Origin: Bacillota bacterium
GTDB lineage: Bacteria > Bacillota > Desulfotomaculia > Desulfotomaculales > JAJYZD01
Assembly: GCA_021800315.1 (NCBI GenBank)
Contig: JAJYZD010000164.1
Span: 1 to 8,386 of the forward strand
DNA length: 8,386 nt
Reading direction: 5' to 3'
Below, one piece after another: positions 1-6,614 of the stretch. The notes under the pieces were generated by a model. That model worked only from the letters and a program-made list of their open reading frames with translations, was not told the origin of the DNA and ran no database searches. How positions within the stretch are numbered: position 1 is the first letter of the stretch; each line of letters starts with the position of its first letter. Both the position numbers and the translations under genes were made by a program.

Positions 1-1
1 G

Positions 2-478
2 GAAACCCTTTATGCCGGCGGCATCCGGGTGGCCGAACTGGTAGCAATCAACCTGCCGGATCTGGAACTGGCCAGGGGCAGGCTGCGCGTCATGGGTAAA
101 GGAGGCCGGGAGAGGGTGGCCCCCCTAGGCGACCCGGCCGTGGAGGCCCTGCGGGTTTACCTGGAGCGCGGCCGTCCGCGGCTCGCGGCCGGCCGGAAGG
201 ACGACGCCGTTTTTTTGAACGCCCGGGGCGCAAGGCTTACGGCGCGCGGCGTGCGCAAAATAATTGACCGGTGGGTGAAAAGGACGGAGCTGACCCGCAA
301 GGTTAGTCCCCACGTACTCAGACATACCTTTGCCACCCATCTCCTGGAGGGCGGGGCCGACCTGCGTTCGGTGCAGGAACTTCTGGGACACGCCAGCATC
401 AAGACCACCCAGATTTACACCCATGTGACGGCCCGGCGGCTCAAGGAAGTATACCGGCGCTCCCACCCCCGGGCGTGA
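2..478 (+). CDS. xerC: Tyrosine recombinase XerC/CodV, C-terminal part (5' end outside window)
   Basis: This is the catalytic domain of a site-specific tyrosine recombinase. XerC-type enzymes resolve chromosome dimers by strand exchange at dif sites, usually with a XerD partner. The reading frame is open from base 2, so the gene begins before the window; the GTG at 29 is an internal codon. All catalytic residues of the family are visible: Arg in GGIRVAEL (codon at 26-28), Lys in MGKGGRER, the HVLRHTFATHL block (His and Arg), the LGHASIKTTQIYTHV block with the second His, and the nucleophile Tyr. The end at TGA 476-478 gives a normal short tail. In Bacillus subtilis the equivalent gene is codV, the first gene of codV-clpQ-clpY-codY, and the same order follows here. 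XerC is preferred to XerD because of this gene order rather than sequence alone. Confidence 0.93.
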   Translation, partial: ETLYAGGIRVAELVAINLPDLELARGRLRVMGKGGRERVAPLGDPAVEALRVYLERGRPRLAAGRKDDAVFLNARGARLTARGVRKIIDRWVKRTELTRKVSPHVLRHTFATHLLEGGADLRSVQELLGHASIKTTQIYTHVTARRLKEVYRRSHPRA

Positions 479-494
479 GCGCCGGGAAGCCGTA

Positions 495-524
495 TTGACG
501 CCCGGCCCGTCTTTTCGGTATACT
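495..524 (+). promoter_or_regulatory. Sigma-A-type promoter for hslV-hslU-codY
   Basis: TTGACG at 495-500 and TATACT at 519-524 are separated by 18 bases. Each hexamer matches the vegetative consensus in 5 of 6 positions. It begins 17 bases after the xerC stop, so transcription would start near 531 and leave a leader of about 120 bases before hslV. This allows hslV-hslU-codY to be expressed separately from xerC, although read-through from xerC cannot be excluded. Confidence 0.6.
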
Positions 525-547
525 TGGATTGGGAAAATATTTCCGTT

Positions 548-629
548 CCGGCCGCACCTTGGCGGCCGGGCGGCGTCGAAAGGAGGGGCATCCTGACCGG
601 GGGCCCGCGGGTACCCGCAAAGCGGGTGC
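548..629 (+). promoter_or_regulatory. Structured leader upstream of hslV (two GC-rich hairpins and an isolated Shine-Dalgarno)
   Basis: The untranslated leader has an 8-bp perfect stem, CCGGCCGC (548-555) with GCGGCCGG (562-569) and a 6-base loop. A second stem pairs 611-618 with 622-629 around an AAA loop and includes one G-U pair. Between them lies AAAGGAGG (579-586), a near-perfect Shine-Dalgarno with no ATG or GTG at normal spacing; only a CTG at 593 fits. Neither hairpin is followed by a T run, so these are not intrinsic terminators. The function is unknown; an effect on translation or mRNA stability is possible. Confidence 0.4.
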
Positions 630-650
630 GGCCTTGCCGGCAGGAGCGTT

Positions 651-1184
651 ATGTTTCACGCAACCACGATCGTGGCGGTGAAAAGAGGGGAAAACGTCGC
701 CCTTGCGGGTGACGGCCAGGTTACGTTCGGAGACCGCACTATTATGAAACACCAGGCCAAGAAGCTGCGCCGCCTTTTCGGCGGACGGGTGCTGGCCGGC
801 TTTGCCGGCTCGGTGGCCGACGCCTTCACCCTCTTCGAAAAGTTTGAGGGCAAGCTGGAACAATACCGGGGCAACCTCATGCGGGCCGCCGTGGAACTGG
901 CCAAGGAATGGCGTACGGACAAGTTCCTGCGCCGGCTGGAGGCGGTGCTGGTAGTCGCGGACCGGGAAAGCCTCCTGGTGCTGTCCGGCGGCGGCGAGGT
1001 CATCGAACCCGACGACGGGGTGGTTGCCGTGGGTTCGGGCGGTCCGTACGCCCTGGCCGCGGCGAGGGCGCTGGTCTCCCACACGGAACTGCCGCCCCGG
1101 GAAATTGCGAGGGAGTCGCTCTTAATCGCCTCCGAAATCTGTATTTACACCAACAACCAGATTTCCATCGAAGAACTGGAGTAG
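651..1184 (+). CDS. hslV: ATP-dependent protease proteolytic subunit HslV (ClpQ)
   Basis: HslV forms the double-hexamer peptidase chamber of the HslUV (ClpYQ) protease in the cytoplasm and degrades unfolded proteins fed in by HslU. The 177-residue product has the normal family length. It carries the N-terminal ATTIVAV segment with the Thr-Thr pair at residues 5-6, GDGQVTFGD at 20-28, the MKHQAKK region with the active-site-area Lys, LAGFAGSVADAF at 48-59 and GSGGPYA at 128-134. By alignment with the Escherichia coli start (Met-Thr-Thr-Ile-Val), Thr5 is the catalytic threonine, so the residues MFHA must be removed. The ATG at 651 is preceded by AGGAG (642-646) at a short 4-base spacing; no better start exists. 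hslU follows after 22 bases, and the two are surely co-transcribed. The symbol clpQ is used in Bacillus. Confidence 0.96.
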   Translation: MFHATTIVAVKRGENVALAGDGQVTFGDRTIMKHQAKKLRRLFGGRVLAGFAGSVADAFTLFEKFEGKLEQYRGNLMRAAVELAKEWRTDKFLRRLEAVLVVADRESLLVLSGGGEVIEPDDGVVAVGSGGPYALAAARALVSHTELPPREIARESLLIASEICIYTNNQISIEELE

Positions 1185-1206
1185 ATTTGAGAGGGAGTTT
1201 GCCCGC

Positions 1207-2601
1207 ATGGAATCTCTGACGCCCCGCCAGATAGTGGCGGAACTGGACAAGTACATCGTGGGCCAGGACCAGGCCAAGAAGGCCGTGGCGGTGGCTCTGC
1301 GCAACCGCTACCGGAGAAGCCGCCTGGCCCCCGACCTGCGGGACGAGGTCATGCCCAAGAATATCCTGATGATCGGGCCCACCGGGGTGGGCAAAACGGA
1401 GATCGCCCGGCGTCTGGCCCGGTTGGTAAAGGCGCCCTTTATCAAGGTGGAGGCGACGAAGTTCACCGAGGTCGGTTATGTCGGCCGGGACGTGGAGTCC
1501 ATGGTGCGGGATCTCGTGGAAACATCCATCCGGATGGTGCGCCAGGATAAGATCACGGAAGTGCAGGAACGGGCGGCCGTGCTGGCCGAGGAGCGCGTCG
1601 TGGAACTCCTGGCGCCGCTGCCGGGGACCAGGCGGGAGTCCAAAAACCCCCTGGAGTTCCTTTTCGGTGGGGCGAAACCGGAGGATGACGAAAAAGACAA
1701 CGCCCAGCTGGCGCAGCGGGTCCATTTCGAGCGGGAAACGCTACGGGAGAAACTCGCCCGGCAGGAGTTGGAGAAGGAGTACCTGGAGATCGAGGTGGAG
1801 GACAACGCCCCGCCCATGCTGGAGGTTTTCTCCGGAACGGGGATGGAGGAAATGGGGGTGAACCTCCAGGACGTGCTGGGCGGCATCCTGCCCCGGAAGA
1901 AGAGGAAGCGCAGGGTAACGGTGGAAGAGGCCCGGCGCATTCTTACCCAGCAGGAGGCCCAAAAACTCATCGACATGGACGAGGTGGTGCAGACGGCGGT
2001 CAGGATGGCCGAGGAGCACGGTATCATCTTTCTGGACGAGGTCGACAAGATCGCCGGCCGCGACGCCCAGGGCGGTCCCGACGTTTCCCGGGGAGGGGTG
2101 CAGCGCGACATCCTGCCCATTGTGGAAGGTTCCACGATTCATACCAAGCACGGCCCGGTGAAAACGGATCACGTTCTCTTCATCGCCGCCGGGGCCTTTC
2201 ATACCAGCAAGCCGTCCGACCTCATTCCGGAGTTGCAGGGCCGGCTGCCCATCCGGGTGGAGCTGGAAAGCCTGACCGAAGAGGATTTTCTGCAGATCCT
2301 GACCGAGCCGCGGAACGCCCTGATCAAGCAATACCGCGAACTTTTGGCCACGGAAGGGTTCGATCTCAAATTTTCGCAAAATTCTCTTGTTGAGATCGCC
2401 AAGATAGCTTATAATGTTAATGAAAAAACGGAGAACATCGGGGCCCGGCGTCTGCACACCATTTTGGAGAAGCTTTTGGAGGATATTTCTTTCGAGGCCC
2501 CCGAGTTGACGGGCGGCGAGGTTACCGTCGATGACGCGTATGTCCGGGCGAAGCTCGCTTCCCTGGCGGCGAACGAGGACCTTAGCAGGTATATCCTGTA
2601 A
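1207..2601 (+). CDS. hslU: ATP-dependent protease ATPase subunit HslU (ClpY)
   Basis: HslU is the hexameric AAA+ unfoldase that recognises, unfolds and threads substrates into HslV. The 464-residue product is full length. Visible parts in order: N-terminal LTPRQIVAELDKYIVGQ (4-20), typical of ClpX/HslU; Walker A GPTGVGKT (57-64); pore loop GYVG (90-93); the charged intermediate I-domain, roughly 110-245; Walker B IIFLDEVD (273-280); the region RGGVQRDILPIVEG (295-308); sensor-2 GARR (412-415); and the C-terminal tail EDLSRYIL, which inserts between HslV subunits and activates them. The start ATG has GAGGGAG (1191-1197) 9 bases upstream. The gene sits between hslV and codY with gaps of 22 bases on each side, consistent with one operon. 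No damage or missing motif is seen. Confidence 0.97.
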   Translation: MESLTPRQIVAELDKYIVGQDQAKKAVAVALRNRYRRSRLAPDLRDEVMPKNILMIGPTGVGKTEIARRLARLVKAPFIKVEATKFTEVGYVGRDVESMVRDLVETSIRMVRQDKITEVQERAAVLAEERVVELLAPLPGTRRESKNPLEFLFGGAKPEDDEKDNAQLAQRVHFERETLREKLARQELEKEYLEIEVEDNAPPMLEVFSGTGMEEMGVNLQDVLGGILPRKKRKRRVTVEEARRILTQQEAQKLIDMDEVVQTAVRMAEEHGIIFLDEVDKIAGRDAQGGPDVSRGGVQRDILPIVEGSTIHTKHGPVKTDHVLFIAAGAFHTSKPSDLIPELQGRLPIRVELESLTEEDFLQILTEPRNALIKQYRELLATEGFDLKFSQNSLVEIAKIAYNVNEKTENIGARRLHTILEKLLEDISFEAPELTGGEVTVDDAYVRAKLASLAANEDLSRYIL

Positions 2602-2623
2602 GTTGGTGGGGGGATTGAGTTCG

Positions 2624-3412
2624 ATGATCGAGGAACTCTTGAGAAAAACCAGGGCCATAAACAAGCTGCTGCAGAAGTCCGCCGGCCAGTCCGTGAACTT
2701 CCGGGAGATAGCGACGGTGCTCAGCCATAACATAGCCTGCAGCGTGTACATCATAGATAACAAGGGCAAGGTCCTCGGTCACAACTACCTGCAGGGCTTC
2801 ATCTGCGAGATCATGCAGGATATCGTGGAGTCGCCGGAGGGGTTCCCCAGGGAATATTACGAAAACCTGGTCCATGTCAACGAGACCTACTCCAATGTCT
2901 GCCAGAAGGGCAACGCTTGCGTTTTTTCCTTCACCGAACCCTGCAAGTTCAACAACAAGGTAACCACCATAATCCCCATCGTAGGCGCCGGGATCCGTCT
3001 GGGTACGCTGGTGTTGGCCAAGTTCGGCCAGAACTTTACCAGCGAGGACCTCATCCTGGGGGAATACGGAGCCACGGTGGTGGGCATGGAAATCTTGCGC
3101 TCCCGGGCGGACCGGCTGGAGGAAATCGCCCGGAAGAGGGCCAGCGTCCAGGTGGCCCTTGCCACCCTGTCCTATTCCGAGTTGGACGCGATCCGGCATA
3201 TCTTCAACGAGCTGGAAGGGGAGGAGGGTCTCCTGGTGGCCAGCAAGATCGCCGACCGGGTAGGCATCACGCGCTCCGTCATCGTCAACGCCCTGCGCAA
3301 GTTTGAGAGCGCCGGGGTGATCGAATCCAAGTCCCTGGGCATGAAAGGCACTTATATCAGGGTGTTGAACGACCGGCTGCTGGAGGAACTGGAACGGATG
3401 AAGCAGCACTGA
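2624..3412 (+). CDS. codY: GTP- and nutrient-sensing transcriptional repressor CodY
   Basis: CodY is a dimeric repressor that in Firmicutes senses GTP and branched-chain amino acids and controls amino-acid, carbon and stationary-phase genes. The 262-residue product has the family length. Residues 1 to about 155 form the GAF sensory domain, ending in LILGEYGATVVGMEILR (143-159). A linker helix leads to the winged helix-turn-helix, with ASKIADRVGITRSVIVNAL at 207-225 and the wing ESKSLGMKGTYI at 234-245; this half is almost identical to Bacillus CodY. The sensory half diverges: it has five cysteines (39, 61, 93, 99, 107), and Ile63 stands where B. subtilis has Arg61. The frame is open further upstream to 2531, but that part overlaps hslU and is not CodY-like. 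The ATG at 2624 matches the family start; its ribosome site is a loose G-rich run (2607-2613). Confidence 0.95.
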   Translation: MIEELLRKTRAINKLLQKSAGQSVNFREIATVLSHNIACSVYIIDNKGKVLGHNYLQGFICEIMQDIVESPEGFPREYYENLVHVNETYSNVCQKGNACVFSFTEPCKFNNKVTTIIPIVGAGIRLGTLVLAKFGQNFTSEDLILGEYGATVVGMEILRSRADRLEEIARKRASVQVALATLSYSELDAIRHIFNELEGEEGLLVASKIADRVGITRSVIVNALRKFESAGVIESKSLGMKGTYIRVLNDRLLEELERMKQH

Positions 3413-3418
3413 GGATCA

Positions 3419-3444
3419 GTCAAAGCCCGGGCGTCAACTTTGAC
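3419..3444. repeat. Inverted repeat just after codY
   Basis: GTCAAAG (3419-3425) and CTTTGAC (3438-3444) are perfect 7-bp inverted repeats around a 12-base centre that contains CCCGGG. No T run follows, so it is not a standard intrinsic terminator for codY. It may be a weak terminator, an mRNA 3' end structure, or chance. Confidence 0.3.
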
Positions 3445-3521
3445 CGGCTTAGTCATTTCCGTTTTACCCGCCTCAACCAGAACACGCATTTCCGGATTCC
3501 CTGAATTCACTTGTCACCCTG

Positions 3522-3535
3522 AAGTTGGACAACTT
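3522..3535. promoter_or_regulatory. Candidate operator palindrome upstream of the ETF-quinone oxidoreductase gene
   Basis: AAGTTG-GA-CAACTT is a perfect 6-bp inverted repeat with a 2-base centre, ending 21 bases before the TTG start at 3557. It lies within a weak candidate promoter (TTGTCA at 3511-3516, TTTATC at 3534-3539, 17-base spacer), where a bound dimeric repressor would block transcription. The promoter's -10 element is poor (3 of 6). It does not resemble a CodY box. No regulator is identified. Confidence 0.35.
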
Positions 3536-3544
3536 TATCTAAAC

Positions 3545-3551
3545 GGAGGAG
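3545..3551 (+). promoter_or_regulatory. Strong ribosome binding site that fixes a TTG start
   Basis: GGAGGAG lies 5 bases before TTG 3557-3559. The frame is open upstream to about 3440, but that extension has no ribosome site and no family similarity. A later ATG at 3575 has no ribosome site. The TTG at 3557 is therefore the best start of the downstream gene. Confidence 0.7.
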
Positions 3552-3556
3552 ACATC

Positions 3557-5257
3557 TTGAAAAACAGAGATGTTATGGAAGTTGACGTTCTCTTTGCAGG
3601 GGGAGGCGTTGCCGGTCTCAGTGGGGCCGTTCACCTCGTAAACCTGGTCAGGAAGCACAATGAAGCGGTCGAACGGGATGGCCGGGGGCGGCGATTGGAC
3701 GATATCACCGTCGCCGTACTGGAAAAAGGCGCGTATCCGGGGGCCCATAATATCTCGGGGGCCGTTATGGACCCGGTGACTTTGCAGGAACTCGTTCCGG
3801 ACTTCCGGGAAAAGGATGCCCCCCTGGAGGCCGAGGTCGGGAGTGAGGAAATGTGCCTGTTAACCGGGACAGGCAGGGTTAAAGCCCCGATCACGCCGCC
3901 GATGCTCAACAACCACGGTCATTACGTGGTCTCGTTGTCCAAATTGACGGCGTGGCTATCGCAACTGGTGGAAGAAAACGGGGTCGATATTTTTTCCGGT
4001 TTCGCCGGCACGGAGGTCCTCTATGAGGGGGACAGGGTCGTGGGCGTAAGGACGGGAGACAAAGGCATCGACCGGGACGGCGGCGAGAAGCCCTCTTTCA
4101 GTCCGGGAGTGGACGTGCTGGCGAAGGTTACGGTATTCGGCGACGGGTCGCGGGGAAACCTGAGCCAGGCGCTTGTACGGAAATATGGTCTTGACGAGGG
4201 CCAAAATCCGCAGGGCTACGTGGTGGGGGTGAAGGAGGTCTGGGAGGTTCCGGGAGGGGGAATCGCTCCCGGGCATGTTATTCATACGGTCGGTTACCCG
4301 CATAAGACCGACGTCTACGGCGGCGGGTTTATCTACGGTATGGCGGGCAACCGGGTCTCGATCGGGCTGATGACCGGCTTGGATTATGGCGATCCGGGTC
4401 TGGATCCCCACCGGGAATTTCAGAAGTTCAAGCTCCACCCCTATGTCGCCGGCCTGTTACAGGGGGGCAAAATAGTGCAGTACGGGGCCAAGACCGCTCC
4501 CGTGAGCGGCTGGTTTTCGGTACCGAAACTTTATTGCGACGGCGCCCTGATCGCCGGTGATGCCGCCAACCTGTTCATCAGCCAGAAGATCAAGGGCATT
4601 CACGTCGCGATGAAGTCGGGAATGCTGGCCGCCGCGGCCATCCTGGAAGCGCTTTTGCAAGACGATTATTCCGGGGCCGCCCTCGGGCGGTATCAGCGTT
4701 CGCTGTTGGCGGACGGAGTGGGGCGGGAGTTGTACCGGAGCAGGAATTTTCACCAGGCTTTCGCGCACGGCCTGACCGGCGGCATGGTCAAGGCCGGCTT
4801 CCAGTACCTCCTGGGAGGCAGAATCCTGAAGGGCAGACTGGGATCGGAACCCGACTTCCTTCAGATGAAGAAGCTGGCCGACCGCTACGGCACCGGTTCA
4901 CCAACCAGCGAACAAATGGGTGACATAAGATACGATGGCGAGCGTACTTTCGACAAGGTGACGGATGTCTACTATTCCGGTACCACCCACGAAGAACAGC
5001 AGCCCGTTCATCTGAAGATCGGGGACCGGCGGATTTGTTCCGAACGTTGTACGAAGGAATACGGGAATCCCTGCGTGCGCTTCTGTCCGGCGGGAGTCTA
5101 CGAGATGGAAAAGGACCAGGAGACCGGGCAGGCGCACCTGAAGCTTAACTTCTCCAACTGCGTGCACTGTAAAACCTGCGACATCAAGGACCCCTACGGT
5201 AACATCACCTGGGTCCCGCCCGAAGGCGGGGGCGGTCCGAAGTACAACGTGGTGTAA
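3557..5257 (+). CDS. Electron-transfer flavoprotein:quinone oxidoreductase (ETF-QO, FixC-FixX type)
   Basis: ETF-QO takes electrons from reduced electron-transfer flavoprotein and passes them through FAD and a [4Fe-4S] cluster to membrane quinone, probably menaquinone here. The 566-residue product covers the whole bacterial/mitochondrial family. Visible: FAD-binding VDVLFAGGGVAGLSG (9-23), EKGAYPGAHNISGAVMDP (56-73), NNHGHYVVSLSKL (118-130), the FAD-contact GDGSRG (195-200), the second FAD motif LIAGDAANLF (331-340), KIKGIHVAMKSGMLAA (344-359) and the cluster domain RFCPAGVYE (508-516), NCVHCKTCDIKDP (534-546), ending EGGGGPKYN. By analogy with the human enzyme, Cys510, 535, 538 and 541 ligate the cluster. 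Three extra cysteines (494, 498, 506) are present that mitochondrial ETF-QO lacks. It starts at TTG, stands alone after codY and converges on the metal transporter. No etfAB is in view, so its ETF partner lies elsewhere. Confidence 0.92.
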   Translation: MKNRDVMEVDVLFAGGGVAGLSGAVHLVNLVRKHNEAVERDGRGRRLDDITVAVLEKGAYPGAHNISGAVMDPVTLQELVPDFREKDAPLEAEVGSEEMCLLTGTGRVKAPITPPMLNNHGHYVVSLSKLTAWLSQLVEENGVDIFSGFAGTEVLYEGDRVVGVRTGDKGIDRDGGEKPSFSPGVDVLAKVTVFGDGSRGNLSQALVRKYGLDEGQNPQGYVVGVKEVWEVPGGGIAPGHVIHTVGYPHKTDVYGGGFIYGMAGNRVSIGLMTGLDYGDPGLDPHREFQKFKLHPYVAGLLQGGKIVQYGAKTAPVSGWFSVPKLYCDGALIAGDAANLFISQKIKGIHVAMKSGMLAAAAILEALLQDDYSGAALGRYQRSLLADGVGRELYRSRNFHQAFAHGLTGGMVKAGFQYLLGGRILKGRLGSEPDFLQMKKLADRYGTGSPTSEQMGDIRYDGERTFDKVTDVYYSGTTHEEQQPVHLKIGDRRICSERCTKEYGNPCVRFCPAGVYEMEKDQETGQAHLKLNFSNCVHCKTCDIKDPYGNITWVPPEGGGGPKYNVV

Positions 5258-5276
5258 GGACCCGAAGCACGGCTCC

Positions 5277-6557
5277 CTATACGAACAGCTTCACCGCCGT
5301 ATACAGGCCGAAAGTCATGATCAGCCCGGAGACGGTCCATACGGTCAGCCGGTAACCGCCGCACATGCGGCAGGAGGGAGCCAGGGCCCTGGCCTCCAGT
5401 GCCAGCAAGAATCCCAGGACCACGGGCAGTAGCATGGCGTTCATCACCTCTATGTCCACGGTCAGGCGGACGAGGGAGATGCCGGACAGCACCAGGACGG
5501 CCCCCGCCACGTGGGTGAAGGTGTAGATGAGGTAAAAGACCGGTGCTTCCCTGAATTTGAGGTTCAGGCTGTGTGGAATGCCCGCGGCTTCCCCGACTCC
5601 CCATGCTCCGGCCACAGACACCACCAGGGCGGCCACGAAAGAGGCTCCCGCCATGCCCAGCCCGAACAGGACGCGGGCTCCGGTCGCGCCCAGGACCGGC
5701 TGGAGGGCGCCCGCGATCTGCTGGATGCTGTCCAGGGAGGGCGCCGTCTGGTGCCGGCCTATGGTCGCGGCTGTAGCCACCAGCACCGCTATCATCACCA
5801 GTTGGGTGACGACCGAACCGATCGCCGTATCCACGCGGGCCGGGCGCAGGTCTTGCGGCGTCAGGCCCCGGTCCACCACCGCCCGCTGCTGGTAGAAAAT
5901 CATCCACGGCATAATCACCGCGCCCACGTTGGCCGCCAGCATGAACAAGAACCCGGGGTGCCCGACCGGAATGCTGGCCAGGCCGGTGAAAAAGCTTGCG
6001 CCCGGGCGGGCCAGCAAGGCCGCCGGGATGAAGGCCAGTTCGAACAGGCCGAAGGAAATGGCCACGACCTCCAACCGCCGGTAGCTGCCGGTAAGACCGA
6101 GGCCTACCATCAGGAGGGTGGCGGCTCCCACCGTAAGGACTGGCGGCACCCCGAACAGGCTCCCCGTCCCGGCTATGCCCGCGAACTCGGTGATCAGGGC
6201 GCCGCCCGAGGCCAGGAAGAGAGTTCCCACCGATACGGCGGCCCAGGCGGCGCCGAAGTGCTCGCGGATCAGTTCGCCGTGGCCCTTGCGGGTGTATATC
6301 CCCAGCCTGACGGTTATTTCCTGGACGAAGTACAGGATGGGGATGAGCAGGACCTGGGGCAGGACCAGGGAATAGCCCCACGCCGCTCCGCTCTGGGCCG
6401 CGGTGATGATGCTGCCGGCGTCCGTGTCGGCCAGCATGACCACCAGCCCCGGCCCCAGTAGCGATAGCAGGAGCAGGATTTTTTTAAGGTTGGGATTGAT
6501 CGTCTTCGGCGGGTTGACCGGCCTTTCCCCGACCAGGGTGATAGCCACGTCCTCCAT
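5277..6557 (-). CDS. NRAMP-family divalent metal transporter with atypical metal site
   Basis: NRAMP (SLC11) proteins are membrane transporters that import Mn2+, Fe2+ or related ions, usually with protons. The 426-residue product has about 11 hydrophobic helices and the family motif QEITVRLGIYTRKGHGEL (79-96, after helix 2). The helix-1 signature, normally DPGN, is DAGS (46-49) within GPGLVVMLADTDAGS. The helix-6 motif, normally MPHN, is MPWM (216-219): the metal-binding Met and the upstream Ala213 are kept, while the conserved His is Trp. It is therefore a divergent NRAMP and not a standard MntH; it may belong with the clade that includes the Mg2+ transporters called NRMT, but the retained Met favours transition metals. 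The ATG at 6557 touches its Shine-Dalgarno, so GTG at 6548 may be the true start. The gene converges on the ETF-QO gene, 19 bases apart with no terminator seen, and has a Fur-type operator upstream. Confidence 0.9.
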   Translation of the reverse strand: MEDVAITLVGERPVNPPKTINPNLKKILLLLSLLGPGLVVMLADTDAGSIITAAQSGAAWGYSLVLPQVLLIPILYFVQEITVRLGIYTRKGHGELIREHFGAAWAAVSVGTLFLASGGALITEFAGIAGTGSLFGVPPVLTVGAATLLMVGLGLTGSYRRLEVVAISFGLFELAFIPAALLARPGASFFTGLASIPVGHPGFLFMLAANVGAVIMPWMIFYQQRAVVDRGLTPQDLRPARVDTAIGSVVTQLVMIAVLVATAATIGRHQTAPSLDSIQQIAGALQPVLGATGARVLFGLGMAGASFVAALVVSVAGAWGVGEAAGIPHSLNLKFREAPVFYLIYTFTHVAGAVLVLSGISLVRLTVDIEVMNAMLLPVVLGFLLALEARALAPSCRMCGGYRLTVWTVSGLIMTFGLYTAVKLFV

Positions 6558-6562
6558 CTCCT
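6558..6562 (-). promoter_or_regulatory. Ribosome binding site questioning the transporter start
   Basis: On the minus strand AGGAG (6562 to 6558) directly abuts ATG (6557-6555), leaving no spacer. The fourth codon, GTG at 6548-6546, lies 9 bases from the same AGGAG, which is normal spacing. GTG at 6548 is therefore the more likely initiation codon, shortening the product by three residues. Confidence 0.5.
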
Positions 6563-6614
6563 GACAGTGGTAACCATTCTCAATGTAATTATAATGAGAA
6601 CGATTACCAGTGTC
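6563..6614. promoter_or_regulatory. 52-bp palindrome with two Fur-family boxes
   Basis: The segment is nearly identical to its own reverse complement over 52 bases, with only seven mismatched base pairs. It holds TGGTAACCATTCTCA (6568-6582) and TGAGAACGATTACCA (6595-6609). Against the 7-1-7 Fur pattern TGATAATnATTATCA they match 11 and 12 of 14 defined positions. The second box fills the -35/-10 spacer of the transporter promoter and the first covers the expected transcription start, an arrangement that predicts tight metal-dependent repression. Fur is the best guess; PerR, Zur or a Mn-responsive relative cannot be excluded. By symmetry a weaker plus-strand promoter also exists (CTGACA 6561-6566, TGTAAT 6584-6589, 17-base spacer). 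Confidence 0.7.

Noticed and set aside
2531..2623. Extended N-terminus of CodY
   Set aside because: The added residues overlap the end of hslU in another frame and lack family similarity; the ATG at 2624 fits the CodY start.
1741..2769. 342-codon open frame on the minus strand opposite hslU and codY
   Set aside because: It is a by-product of GC-rich codon use in hslU; the plus strand encodes a fully conserved HslU with all motifs, and the antisense product has no recognisable domain.
3491..3515. Possible CodY box before the ETF-QO gene
   Set aside because: The imperfect palindrome around TTCCCTGAA does not fit the 15-base CodY motif; the central spacing is wrong.
3440..3556. Extended N-terminus of the ETF-quinone oxidoreductase
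   Set aside because: No ribosome site, no similarity to the family, and a strong GGAGGAG precedes TTG 3557.
5194..6381. 395-codon minus-strand frame overlapping the transporter
   Set aside because: Same strand as the NRAMP gene but in another frame; composition dominated by Gly, Pro and Arg, no domain, while the real frame shows membrane helices and NRAMP motifs.
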